Of a DNA stretch of 64,000 nt, positions 10,100-19,141 are shown piece after piece. How positions within the stretch are numbered: the stretch's first letter is position 1; the number at the start of each line of letters is the position of its first letter. Below the pieces are notes generated by a model that was not told the origin of the DNA, ran no database searches, and saw only the letters and a program-made list of their open reading frames with translations. The translations under genes and the position numbers were made by a program. The DNA comes from Bacteroidia bacterium (GTDB taxonomy: Bacteria; Bacteroidota; Bacteroidia; Flavobacteriales; Flavobacteriaceae), in assembly GCA_030427865.1 (NCBI GenBank), contig JAUICK010000002.1, positions 248,001 to 312,000 on the forward strand, given 5' to 3'.

Positions 10100-10999
10100 A
10101 TGAAATTTGGTAAAGTAAATCATCCAGAAAATATAGATTTTACACTTATAGAAACACACATAGATACATTTCGAGTACTGTCTAAAAATAAGAAACCTAC
10201 TCAGCCAAATATTTTTGTGGGTTGTGCAAAATGGAATAAAGCTGATTTAAAAGGTTTTTATCCAAGAGGAACTAAAGACGAATTAGAATATTACTCAAAA
10301 CAATTTAATTCTATTGAGTTAAATGCTACTTTTTACAGAAATTTCTCTGCACAACAATTTGAAACTTGGCGCTCTAAAACACCTAATAATTTTAAGTTTT
10401 TTCCAAAATTAGGTCAAGAAATTAGTCATTGGAAACGATTAAAAGGAGTAGAAGAAGTTGTAAATTCTTATCTCTATAATTTTAGCTACCTTCAAGAAAA
10501 ATTAGGAACTATCTTTTTACAATTACACGCAAATTATGGACCTAAAAATTTTGATACATTACAAAATTTTGTAGAAAGCTGGCCAAAAAAAACACCTTTA
10601 GCAATAGAAGTAAGGCATAAACATTGGTTTACAGACAAAGAAGCTAACAAAGATTATTACCAGTTATTAGAAGACAATAATATTGCTAATGTTCTGGTAG
10701 ACACTGCTGGCAGAAGAGATATGATGCATATGAGACTTACAAATAATGAAGCATTTGTGCGTTATGTAGGCGCAAATCATTCATCAGATTATGATAGGTT
10801 AGATGATTGGATTGTGAAACTAAAAGAATGGGTTGATGCTGGCTTAGAAAATATTCACTTTTTTATTCATCAAAATTTAGAAAAAGAATCGCCTTTATTG
10901 GCAACACATTTTATAAAAAATTTGAATAATGAGTTTAGTTTAGATTTAAAAATACCTAATGAAAATTCGAATACAAACGGGCAAATTAGTTTGTTATAA
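10100..10999 (+). CDS. DUF72 domain-containing protein
   Basis: 299 residues. Family landmarks of DUF72 (YecE-like, TIM-barrel) are clear: VGCAKWNKADLKGFYP at the start, FNSIELNATFYRNFS, FKFFPKLGQEISH, FLQLHANYGPKN, LAIEVRHKHWF and MRLTNNEAFVRYVGAN. The molecular function of the family is not established; an isomerase- or nuclease-like barrel has been suggested. It directly follows the patatin gene and is probably co-transcribed with it. Confidence 0.9.
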   Translation: MKFGKVNHPENIDFTLIETHIDTFRVLSKNKKPTQPNIFVGCAKWNKADLKGFYPRGTKDELEYYSKQFNSIELNATFYRNFSAQQFETWRSKTPNNFKFFPKLGQEISHWKRLKGVEEVVNSYLYNFSYLQEKLGTIFLQLHANYGPKNFDTLQNFVESWPKKTPLAIEVRHKHWFTDKEANKDYYQLLEDNNIANVLVDTAGRRDMMHMRLTNNEAFVRYVGANHSSDYDRLDDWIVKLKEWVDAGLENIHFFIHQNLEKESPLLATHFIKNLNNEFSLDLKIPNENSNTNGQISLL

Positions 11000-11025
11000 A
11001 AAACAAGGTTAAAACTATATTCTTT

Positions 11026-12495
11026 CTATCTCTTTAAATTAACGTACATATTATTACTTGAAGGTAATGCTAATTTTGAGTTATAAATTTCAGAAAACTC
11101 TTGATTTTCGGACTTAAAAACTCCTTTAGAACCTGTAAGAATATAAGTTAATGTTCTGTCTAATAAAGGATCTGATTTTTCACCTAAAGCACCTAAATTG
11201 CCATAATTTTCTGCTATAGAAACCCCAGGAATATTAACTCCTGGGTTAAAACCATTTGGTTCGTTTTGATTATTTTTATTAGAAATTTCTAATACAATAG
11301 GTTGTATAGCGTATTTATGTTCTGAATTTAAATTTGCACCATTTTTAGTTAAATCTTCAGAATCATATAAAGTAACAGAACCTTGTTGTTTACCCACAGT
11401 AGTGGTTCCTACAATCTTTACATCTATATAAGCTCTTAAAGAATTGATAACTAATTCTGATGCTGATGCAGAACTTCCAGAAGTAATAAAATAAACTTCA
11501 GAAAGATTTAAACTATTAATGGGCTCTTGTAAAATTACATTTCCATTGCTGTCAGAATTCTTAATTTCGTTTGTAAAATAGTTTAAAAATCGGTCTGCAT
11601 TTACAGCAGCTCTAACCTTATCATTCCAAACTTCTTTAGAGTATAATTGTCCAGTAAATTGTCCAGTAATCATACTTCCTAAATACGTGGCAGTTCTAAC
11701 AGAGCCACCACCATTATACCTTAAATCAATAATTAAATGATCTATACCTGAAGATTTAAAAGTATTAAAAGCAGCGTTTAATTGCCCATCATAAGAGCTC
11801 GCAAATTGATTATATAGTAAATAACCTATTTTTTTATTTCCTTCGTTAATAACTTTAGCAATTGCTATCGGGTTTTCTGAAACTTGAGTCTTTGTTAATA
11901 CTATGGTATTGGCATTAGAAATTGGATTTCCGTTGTTGTAATCTGCAAAACCAACTTCAAAACTTGTATTATTACCAAATAATAAACTTCTGTAATTACT
12001 ATCTGTTAGTTGAGTTCCATTAACTGAATTAAAAATCATTCCACGTGTTATAGGTTTGGTAGCTGCATCAGAATTAGGAACAACATACCTAACATAACCA
12101 AAAATATTGGTATTGCTATTGGTGTATCTTTTTAAACCAAACTCCATTCCTGTGCTTAGGTTTATTCCTTGAAAAGAGTTTTCTAAAGCTTCATAATCAT
12201 CAACAATCCAAGAAAAACGGTCTATAGTACCTTTTTGATATAATAAACTTTCGAAGGTGCTTTCTGGTGATGAATATTTTCTAAAATAAGAATATAATTC
12301 AGAAAAGTTCGAAAATCTATCATTCGCTAGGTCAGGTACATCTTTTTGCCAAAAATAGTAAGCATTTAATCCTTTCCATATAAAATAATTAACATCATCA
12401 TTTACTGTAGGGTCTATCGTATTTTCATCTCCTTTAGAACAAGAAGAAATAAAAAAAACAAATAATAGTAAGGTTAGGGTAATATTTTTTTTCAT
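11026..12495 (-). CDS. S41 family peptidase (C-terminal processing protease-like lipoprotein), active-site complete
   Basis: 489 residues from the ATG at 12495 (MKKNITLTLLLFVFFISSCS), which gives a clean lipoprotein signal. An in-frame start 30 codons upstream would bury the signal and is rejected. After a helical cap beginning FIWKGLNAYYFW come a PDZ-like region and the S41 core: DHLIIDLRYNGGGSV, the nucleophile Ser344 in SASASE, and Lys369 in TVGKQQG, spaced 25 residues apart as in Prc/CtpA. It should act in the periplasm or at the outer membrane as a serine protease with a Ser-Lys dyad. It lies 4 bp downstream of a diverged paralogue, so the pair is an operon formed by tandem duplication. 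Confidence 0.9.
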   Translation of the reverse strand: MKKNITLTLLLFVFFISSCSKGDENTIDPTVNDDVNYFIWKGLNAYYFWQKDVPDLANDRFSNFSELYSYFRKYSSPESTFESLLYQKGTIDRFSWIVDDYEALENSFQGINLSTGMEFGLKRYTNSNTNIFGYVRYVVPNSDAATKPITRGMIFNSVNGTQLTDSNYRSLLFGNNTSFEVGFADYNNGNPISNANTIVLTKTQVSENPIAIAKVINEGNKKIGYLLYNQFASSYDGQLNAAFNTFKSSGIDHLIIDLRYNGGGSVRTATYLGSMITGQFTGQLYSKEVWNDKVRAAVNADRFLNYFTNEIKNSDSNGNVILQEPINSLNLSEVYFITSGSSASASELVINSLRAYIDVKIVGTTTVGKQQGSVTLYDSEDLTKNGANLNSEHKYAIQPIVLEISNKNNQNEPNGFNPGVNIPGVSIAENYGNLGALGEKSDPLLDRTLTYILTGSKGVFKSENQEFSEIYNSKLALPSSNNMYVNLKR

Positions 12496-12499
12496 TTTT

Positions 12500-13948
12500 T
12501 TAATTTGTATTTGGTAGATCTTGTTGAATAAAAACTCCGTTATCTGTTTCTCTTTGATTAGAAATTGTATGATGTACAAATTCAAAATTATCTGAGTTAC
12601 AATTTGAAGTTCCTAAATTTCCAGTATTTATATAATTTAAAACTCTATTAAATATAGGGTCTGAAGTTTCTCCTAAAACACCTAAATCTAATATGTTTTC
12701 ATTCTGACATAAATTTACAGTAGGAGTAATTCCGTTTTCATAAGTTTGGTCGTCTTTATTTAAAAAACTTAACACAATGGGTTGTAAGGCAAAGGTGTGA
12801 GTTTTGTTTTTTAGCGCAAAATCATAATCTGGAGAATTGTACAAAGTTATAGAGCCTGTATTATTTCCAATAGTAGAATTTCCAATAACATGAACATTTA
12901 TATACGGTTTTAAGCTGTTTATTAAAAGTTCTATAGCAGAAGAACCTGTAAAGTTATTTCCGTTTAAAATAATATAAAGGTCTGTAGTATTTAAACTATT
13001 AATAACAGTGGTAGCATTTAATTTTGTTGGAAAGTTAGTTATTAAAGAATCTGGTTGATTTAACTCAAACCAAGTTTGTGCTTTTGTATTCCATTTTTCT
13101 TTGATTAAAACTTCCTCTGCAAATTGCCCAGTAATCATAGCCGCTAATTTTGAAATATTTTTAGCATAACTTCCTCCGCCAATATTATATCGCAAATCCA
13201 AAATCAGTTTGTTAATAGATTGGTTTTTAAAGTTTAAAAAAGAGGTGTTTAAATCATCTATATAACTTGTAGAAAAATTGTTATTATATACTAAATAACC
13301 AATATTATTGGTTCCAGTGGTTATGGTTTTTTCTAAAAAAATAGGAGGAGAGTTGTAAACTTCACTTTTTAAAGTTATAAATTTCCCATTAGCAGTAACA
13401 GTAACTCCATCAAAATTAACCATACTTAATGTATAATCGGTAGTGGTATTTAGTAATAAGTCTTGGTAATTTCCTTTAGTAAGCTGAACACCATTAACCT
13501 GGTTAAAGAACTCTCCGCGAGTTAAATTTTTAATGGCAGCATCAGAATTTGGTAAAACATAATATACGAAACCTATTACATCTTCAGCTTTTCCAGGTTC
13601 AACAATAATTCCGAATTGAAAACCACTTTCAGATCGTAATGAATTGGCATTCTGTAATGTAGAAAAATCGCTAACTAATTTCGATTTTGTATCTCCTAAC
13701 TGTAATAGGCTTGAAAATAAATCGTCAGTGGTTTCAAAAGTTTTCAAAAAATTATTTAATTCTTGATCAGAATTAAATCGTCTGTCAGACAAATCTGCTA
13801 TTTGATCTTGATGCAAATAATACGCATTTAAACCTTTCCAGATAAAATCATGCACCACTAAATCTTGTGGCACCTCATATTCTTTAGAACAACTAAAAAA
13901 AGTTGCTAAAAAAACAATAAAACAAACAAATTTAAAGAGTTTTTTCAT
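12500..13948 (-). CDS. S41 peptidase paralogue, catalytic lysine replaced by asparagine
   Basis: 482 residues with a lipoprotein signal (FIVFLATFFSCSK region). It aligns with the gene downstream throughout: HDFIWKGLNAYYLHQ at the N-terminus, LNKLILDLRYNIGGGSY-like core, and IELLINSLKPYINVHVIGN. The Ser position is kept (Ser337 in GSSAIE), but the residue 25 positions later, where the dyad Lys should be, is Asn362 (STIGNNTG). It is therefore probably inactive as a Ser-Lys protease and may be a binding or regulatory partner of its neighbour. It is the first gene of the pair and is divergent from the ECF sigma operon. Confidence 0.87.
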   Translation of the reverse strand: MKKLFKFVCFIVFLATFFSCSKEYEVPQDLVVHDFIWKGLNAYYLHQDQIADLSDRRFNSDQELNNFLKTFETTDDLFSSLLQLGDTKSKLVSDFSTLQNANSLRSESGFQFGIIVEPGKAEDVIGFVYYVLPNSDAAIKNLTRGEFFNQVNGVQLTKGNYQDLLLNTTTDYTLSMVNFDGVTVTANGKFITLKSEVYNSPPIFLEKTITTGTNNIGYLVYNNNFSTSYIDDLNTSFLNFKNQSINKLILDLRYNIGGGSYAKNISKLAAMITGQFAEEVLIKEKWNTKAQTWFELNQPDSLITNFPTKLNATTVINSLNTTDLYIILNGNNFTGSSAIELLINSLKPYINVHVIGNSTIGNNTGSITLYNSPDYDFALKNKTHTFALQPIVLSFLNKDDQTYENGITPTVNLCQNENILDLGVLGETSDPIFNRVLNYINTGNLGTSNCNSDNFEFVHHTISNQRETDNGVFIQQDLPNTN

Positions 13949-14019
13949 TCAAAAAATATAATAATTCATTACAAAACTAACGCAATATAAATAGAAATAG
14001 TATTATTTTTAGAATAACT

Positions 14020-14045
14020 TGTAACAAAATATAATGTTCATCGTC
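14020..14045 (+). promoter_or_regulatory. ECF-type sigma promoter upstream of the sigma factor operon
   Basis: TGTAAC, then a 16-base spacer, then CGTC (followed by GTAA). This is the general AAC / CGTC signature of ECF sigma promoters with the standard spacing. It lies ~70 bp before an ECF sigma gene, so autoregulation is likely. It does not match the vegetative TAnnTTTG class. Confidence 0.7.
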
Positions 14046-14113
14046 GTAATATTGTAAACCTAATAAAAAGAAAGGTATTTATTAGATTTTACAAGTTAAA
14101 TTAACTATAACAA

Positions 14114-14623
14114 ATGAACCAATCAGACTTTTTAAAAGTTGTTTTACCATTTAAAGACAAAGTCTTTCGTTTAGCAAAAAGACTCTTAGTTTCTACAGAA
14201 GAAGCTGAAGATGCTACACAAGAACTGTTTTTTAAATTATGGAGAAGTAAAGAAAAAATAGCTGATTATAAAAATGTTGAAGCATTTGCAATGACCATGA
14301 CAAAAAATTACTGTTATGACCGTTTAAAAAGTAAACAAGCAAGTAATTTAACGTTAGTACACAGTAATTACAAAGAGAAAGAAACCTCTTTAGATAAAAA
14401 AGTAGAACATCAAGACAGTGTAAATCAAGTACACCAATTGATTGAGAAACTGCCAGAAAATCAGAAAATAATTATTCAGTTAAGAGATGTTGAACAATAT
14501 GATTTTGATGAAATCTGCAAAATGGTAGATATGAAACCAACTGCGGTAAGAGTGGCTTTATCGAGAGCAAGAAAAACAATAAGAGAAGAACTCATTAAAA
14601 AACACAACTATGGAGTTAGCTAA
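14114..14623 (+). CDS. ECF-type RNA polymerase sigma factor (sigma-70 family)
   Basis: 169 residues, normal for ECF sigmas. Region 2 is at about 20-85 (VFRLAKRLLVSTEEAEDATQELFFKLW) and region 4 at about 110-165 (LPENQKIIIQLRDVEQYDFDEICKMVDMKPTAVRVALSRARKTIREEL). It directs RNA polymerase to a small regulon. An ECF-type promoter upstream suggests that it activates its own operon. Its 3' end overlaps the next gene by 14 bp; that gene has the position and topology of an anti-sigma-like membrane protein. The operon continues with two DUF4252 proteins, which are likely targets. Confidence 0.94.
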   Translation: MNQSDFLKVVLPFKDKVFRLAKRLLVSTEEAEDATQELFFKLWRSKEKIADYKNVEAFAMTMTKNYCYDRLKSKQASNLTLVHSNYKEKETSLDKKVEHQDSVNQVHQLIEKLPENQKIIIQLRDVEQYDFDEICKMVDMKPTAVRVALSRARKTIREELIKKHNYGVS

Positions 14624-15041
14624 CATAGAAAAATTAGTAGAAAAATACTTAAATGCAGAAACTTCTTTGCAAGAAGAAACAACCTTAAGAAACTATTTTA
14701 CAGGAGGTAATGTTGCACAACATTTGCAAGAATACGAGTATATGTTTAATTATTTTGCTACTACAAAAGATGAAACATATACAAAAACCATAGAGTTAGA
14801 ACCTAAAAAATCTAAAAAGAGAAACTTTAAATGGTTATCTGTTGCAGCATTCATCATGTTATTATTTAGTGTATTTGTTGGAAAAATAGCTCATGATAAA
14901 GCTCAAGAAAAAAAAGCAGAGAAAATTTATGCGCAAGTAACAAAAGGATTAAAATTGTTATCTACAAACCTTAAAAAAGGAGAAAATGCAGTAGCAACTT
15001 TATATACCTACGAAAACACAGTAAATAAGATATTAAAATAA
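14610..15041 (+). CDS. Single-pass membrane protein, possible anti-sigma partner
   Basis: 143 residues with no signal peptide. A ~70-residue N-terminal cytoplasmic part (MELANIEKLVEKYLNAETSLQEE, an arrangement common in Bacteroidota anti-sigma-like proteins) precedes one membrane helix (WLSVAAFIMLLFSVFVG) and a short outside tail. The 14-bp overlap with the sigma gene implies coupled synthesis. Position and topology suggest that it controls the sigma factor, but no zinc-binding anti-sigma HxxxCxxC motif is present, so the role is inferred. Confidence 0.75.
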   Translation: MELANIEKLVEKYLNAETSLQEETTLRNYFTGGNVAQHLQEYEYMFNYFATTKDETYTKTIELEPKKSKKRNFKWLSVAAFIMLLFSVFVGKIAHDKAQEKKAEKIYAQVTKGLKLLSTNLKKGENAVATLYTYENTVNKILK

Positions 15042-15081
15042 ACCAAGTAAAAATTAGTAAAACCAAGTAAACACAGAAATT

Positions 15082-15600
15082 ATGAAAAAAATAGCAATAT
15101 TAATAGCGTTAGTAGTTGCACCAATGGTAACCAACGCACAGTCTTTTTTTGATACTTTAGAAGACATGGATGGAGTAGATGTGGTAGTAGTTACCAAAGA
15201 TGCTTTCGAAATGTTATCGAAGTTTAAAAATGTAAAAATAGAAGATAATGAAACTCTTAAAGTTTTTGAAATGATTCAAGAACTTAAAGAACTCAAGGTT
15301 TTCTCTACAGATGATACATCTATCGCAAACAAAATGGATGGAATGGTAAAAACAGCCATAAAAAAACACAACTTAACAGAATTTATGCGTGTTAAAAGCG
15401 ACGATTCTCGAGTTAAAATTTACATGAAAACGGGTAAAAATAAAGATTATGTTAGTGAAGTGTTAATGTTTGTAAAAGGAATTAGCAAACACACCAACAA
15501 AGCATCAGAATCTGTAATTGTTTCTTTAACTGGTAACATAGACATTAATAAATTATCTGATTTAGCAGATACATTTTCTAAAGAAAAAAAAAATAAATAA
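15082..15600 (+). CDS. DUF4252 domain-containing secreted protein
   Basis: 172 residues. A Sec signal peptide (MKKIAILIALVVAPMVTNAQS) precedes a DUF4252 domain covering the rest, with LEDMDGVDVVVVTKDAFEML and VYMKTGKNKDYVSEVLM-like strands. The family is found in Bacteroidota, often next to ECF sigma factors; its function is unknown. The stop overlaps the start of the next DUF4252 gene by one base. Confidence 0.85.
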   Translation: MKKIAILIALVVAPMVTNAQSFFDTLEDMDGVDVVVVTKDAFEMLSKFKNVKIEDNETLKVFEMIQELKELKVFSTDDTSIANKMDGMVKTAIKKHNLTEFMRVKSDDSRVKIYMKTGKNKDYVSEVLMFVKGISKHTNKASESVIVSLTGNIDINKLSDLADTFSKEKKNK

Positions 15601-16142
15601 TGAAAAACACTTTAAAAATAGTTTCACTTTTACTCTTAGTTTTAATGATTACGTCATGTAAAAATGAAAAATCATTACAAGGGTATTTAGTAGAGAGCCA
15701 AGAAAAAACAGGTTTTATAACTGTTGATATTCCTACAAGTTTTTTACAATTAAAAAACGAGGATGTTTCAGAAGATGTTAAAGCTACATTAAAAAGCATT
15801 CGTAAAATTAATGTTGTTGCATTGCCAATAAAAGGGAATCAAGATACTTACGAAACTGAAAAAAACAAGCTAAAAAGCATCTTTAAAGACAATAAAGAAT
15901 ACAAAAGTCTTATGAGTATGAAAGCTAAAGGAATGCATGTAAACTTGTATTATACTGGAGATACAGATTCTATAGACGAAGTAATAGCTTTTGGATACGG
16001 TAAAAAAGCAGGAGTTGGAGTTGCAAGGTTATTAGGCGAGAATATGAATCCTGCTAAGATTGTAGAAATGATGAATAACATAAAAGTTGATGGAGATGAT
16101 GTAAATCTAAGTCAATTTAAAGCAATTTTTAACAACAAATAA
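15600..16142 (+). CDS. DUF4252 domain-containing lipoprotein
   Basis: 180 residues. A lipoprotein signal (LLLLVLMITSCKNEKS) is followed by a second DUF4252 domain (ITVDIPTSFLQLKNEDVS, MHVNLYYTGDTDSIDEVIAFGYGKKAGVGVARLLGENMNP). It is the lipid-anchored partner of the secreted DUF4252 protein upstream and ends the ECF operon, with a terminator after it. A joint role in sensing or resisting envelope stress fits the context but is inference. Confidence 0.85.
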   Translation: MKNTLKIVSLLLLVLMITSCKNEKSLQGYLVESQEKTGFITVDIPTSFLQLKNEDVSEDVKATLKSIRKINVVALPIKGNQDTYETEKNKLKSIFKDNKEYKSLMSMKAKGMHVNLYYTGDTDSIDEVIAFGYGKKAGVGVARLLGENMNPAKIVEMMNNIKVDGDDVNLSQFKAIFNNK

Positions 16143-16163
16143 TTCCAAACATAGTTAGTTTAG

Positions 16164-16196
16164 AAGCTGTAATTTCTTTAGAGATTACAGCTTTTT
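16164..16196 (+). terminator. Rho-independent terminator of the ECF/DUF4252 operon
   Basis: A perfect 10-bp stem AAGCTGTAAT / ATTACAGCTT with a 10-base loop is followed by T residues, 20 bp after the last operon gene. Confidence 0.85.
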
Positions 16197-16273
16197 CTAT
16201 ATGTTTGGTACGCTTTTTGAATTTAACTGCTCATTAACAACTTAAATGTTAATATTTATTACTTTTGAAGCTT

Positions 16274-18730
16274 ATGAAAATACCAATAATGATGTTAAAA
16301 AAGTATTTACTTTTTCTCTTATTACTAACAAGTTTTATAAACTTCTCTCAAACATATAAAACCTATAAACCAGAAAAAGATAAGATTCATAACTTAGTAC
16401 ACACAAAACTAAAAGTAGATTTTAATTTTAGTGAAAAAACCATGAATGGTGAAGCTTGGATAACTGCAAAACCACATTTTTACGCTACAAAAAAAATTAC
16501 CTTAGATGCAAAATCGATGTTAATTCATCAAGTTTCTTTAAATAATACAAAATTAGAATATAATTATGATGATTTTAAGTTAATTATAGAGTTACCAAAA
16601 GAATATCAAAAAGACCAAGAATTTACCATCTACATTAAATATACAGCTCGTCCAGAAAAAGTGAAACAAAAAGGCAGTAATGCAATTACTGATGCTAAAG
16701 GGTTGTATTTTATTAATGCAGATGGGCTTGATAAAAATAAACCAACACAAATCTGGACACAAGGAGAAACAGAAGCCAACAGCGCATGGTTTCCTACAAT
16801 AGATAGTCCAAATCAAAAAACAACACAAGAAATTTACATTACTGTTCCTAATAAGTTTAAAACACTGTCTAATGGAAAATTACTACATCAAACAAAAAAA
16901 GGAAACAACAGAACAGACTATTGGAAAATGGATCAAAAACATGCTCCATACTTATTTTTTATAGGAGTTGGAGAATATGAAATTATCAAAGATGCATATA
17001 AAAATATTCCTGTAAATTATTATGTAGAAAAAGAATATGCGCCTTATGCAAAAGATATTTTTGGAAAAACCCCAGAAATGATGCAGTTTTTTTCTGATAT
17101 TTTAGGAGTTGAGTACCCATGGAACAAATATAGCCAAATTGTAGTAAGAGATTATGTTTCTGGCGCTATGGAAAATACAACTGCTGTAGTGCATAGTGAT
17201 AAAGCTTATCAAACTCCTGGTCAATTAATTGATGAAAATGTACAAGAAGACGTTATTGCGCACGAATTATTTCATCATTGGTTTGGAAATTTAGTTACCT
17301 CAGAAAGTTGGGCAAACTTAACGTTAAACGAATCTTTTGCCACTTATGGAGAGTATCTGTGGAGAGAACATAAATACGGAAAAATGAATGCAGATATGCA
17401 TTTGTTTGATGAAGTTATGGCGTATATGAATGGGCAAAACAACGACAAGCATTTGGTTCGTTTTAATTACACAGATAAAGAAGATATGTTCGATTTAGTA
17501 AGCTATAACAAAGGTGGAGCTATTTTACACATGCTGCGTAATTATTTAGGCGATAAAGCTTTTTTCTTAGGTTTAAAAACCTATTTAACCGAATTTAAAT
17601 ACAAAGCCGCAGAAGTCCATCAATTACGTTTAATCTTTGAAAAAGTTACTGGAAAAGATTTAAATTGGTTTTTTAATCAATGGTATTATAACTCAGGGCA
17701 TCCAAAAATAGATATTTCTTACGATTATAATACAATTCAGAAAAAAGTAACCGTTAATGTGTTGCAACTACAAGCAAATGAATTTAAATTTCCATTAGCT
17801 ATAGATATTTTTGAAAATGGTAAAAAAACAAGACATCAAGTTTTTGTTAATGCAAGAGATGCTTCATTTACCTTTTCTTACTCTAAACAACCTACTTTAA
17901 TTCAGATAAATGCAGATGGTGTTTTACTATGCGAAGTTTTAGAAAATAAAATACTAAGCGATTATATTTTTCAATTAAAAAATGCAGAAAACTATATTCA
18001 TAGAAGAGAAGCTTTACTCGAAGTTGCTAAAAAACAAGATGATAAAAATGCTTTTAACGCTATAGCAGAAGCAATGAATGACAAATCGTATAAGATTAGA
18101 ATATTGGCATTAGAAAAAATCGACTTAATTAATAAATTTTCTAAAAGAGCCACTATTCAACAAATTATACAAATTGCCAATAACGATAAAAAAACATTAG
18201 TACAAGCAGCAGCTATACAAACTTTAGGCAAATTAACAGACGTAGAGTTAAAACCAATTTTTGCAAATGCTCTAAATAGTAAATCGTATTCTGTTTTAGG
18301 AAAAGCTTTAGTTGCGATGTATTATGTAGACAAACAATTGGCAATTAACAAATCTAGAGAGTTGCCAGATGAAGTTAGACAAATTTTGGCAACACCTTTA
18401 ACACGAATTTTTATTGAAGAAAAAGACGAAAAAGAATTGCCTTTTATTGCCAAAAGTGTATTGTCTGGAATGTATTTAACAGGAGATGACGCTACAAAAG
18501 AAATTTATCAAAAAGCGTTTCAACAAATTTCTGAGAGTAATGATTCTGAAGCCATACAAAACTTAGTTGATGATATGGTTGCAAAAGGAAATCAATTTAA
18601 ATCGTTTAATTTTGATAAAGTGGTGATTAATTTAATGCGAAGAATGATTCAGAGTCAAAAAACTAAAAATACTACCAATAGAATTCGCAATACAGAAATT
18701 ATAAAAGAAGCAATGGCAAAATTGTTATAG
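16274..18730 (+). CDS. M1 family aminopeptidase with C-terminal HEAT-like repeats
   Basis: About 818 residues from the ATG at 16274. ATGs at 16289 and 16292 give the tidier signal peptide (MLKKYLLFLLLLTSFINFSQ) and are equally possible; a TAnnTTTG-like box at 16260 would favour these later starts. The exopeptidase motif GAMEN and the zinc site HELFHH-x18-E (NESFATYGEY) are intact, so it is an active secreted or periplasmic zinc aminopeptidase. The region after ~530 has helical repeat texture (DKSYKIRILALEKIDL, KTLVQAAAIQTLGKL) typical of HEAT repeats. It is a monocistronic gene. Confidence 0.93.
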   Translation: MKIPIMMLKKYLLFLLLLTSFINFSQTYKTYKPEKDKIHNLVHTKLKVDFNFSEKTMNGEAWITAKPHFYATKKITLDAKSMLIHQVSLNNTKLEYNYDDFKLIIELPKEYQKDQEFTIYIKYTARPEKVKQKGSNAITDAKGLYFINADGLDKNKPTQIWTQGETEANSAWFPTIDSPNQKTTQEIYITVPNKFKTLSNGKLLHQTKKGNNRTDYWKMDQKHAPYLFFIGVGEYEIIKDAYKNIPVNYYVEKEYAPYAKDIFGKTPEMMQFFSDILGVEYPWNKYSQIVVRDYVSGAMENTTAVVHSDKAYQTPGQLIDENVQEDVIAHELFHHWFGNLVTSESWANLTLNESFATYGEYLWREHKYGKMNADMHLFDEVMAYMNGQNNDKHLVRFNYTDKEDMFDLVSYNKGGAILHMLRNYLGDKAFFLGLKTYLTEFKYKAAEVHQLRLIFEKVTGKDLNWFFNQWYYNSGHPKIDISYDYNTIQKKVTVNVLQLQANEFKFPLAIDIFENGKKTRHQVFVNARDASFTFSYSKQPTLIQINADGVLLCEVLENKILSDYIFQLKNAENYIHRREALLEVAKKQDDKNAFNAIAEAMNDKSYKIRILALEKIDLINKFSKRATIQQIIQIANNDKKTLVQAAAIQTLGKLTDVELKPIFANALNSKSYSVLGKALVAMYYVDKQLAINKSRELPDEVRQILATPLTRIFIEEKDEKELPFIAKSVLSGMYLTGDDATKEIYQKAFQQISESNDSEAIQNLVDDMVAKGNQFKSFNFDKVVINLMRRMIQSQKTKNTTNRIRNTEIIKEAMAKLL

Positions 18731-18856
18731 TTTTTGCGATAGAAGTTGTTTTTTTCATTTCTTCCCTTTTATTAAAATGCTCGATATCTCAAAGTAGTAT
18801 AAGGTAAATAACTCATATAAGATTTACTGTTTTTACAACTTAAAAATAAGTAAAAT

Positions 18857-19045
18857 TTATAGTGTGCTGGTGTTTTTAGCAAGTTCTTTTACTAAATCTG
18901 GTTCGTAATTAGTTATTGATGATTCAGGAAATATGATTAAATCTAAATCTGATTTAATAGCAGATTCTACCATTTGTAAGTGATTTGCAATATTCTCTTA
19001 AGTATTTCCTCTTAAAGATTTTGTTTGCGCTATGCAAATTTTCAT
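18857..19045 (-). pseudogene. Carbon-nitrogen hydrolase (nitrilase superfamily) N-terminal remnant
   Basis: Read on the minus strand from the ATG at 19045, the sequence gives MKICIAQTKSLRGNT, an in-frame TAA, then ENIANHLQMVESAIKS and DLDLIIFPESSITNYEPDL, ending at a stop near 18857. This is the N-terminus of a nitrilase-superfamily hydrolase, including the first catalytic Glu (FPE). The lysine and cysteine regions (~200 more residues) are missing. An internal stop plus truncation marks a dead gene fragment. The rest of the 18731-19141 gap holds no gene that I can support. Confidence 0.8.
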
Positions 19046-19141
19046 TTCTTGAATGCTTTTTTTAATTACCTAAAAAGGTTTGCGTACTCAACTTAATTAC
19101 AAAATTATTTTTTTGGTATCAGAAATTTACAAGTATAAATA

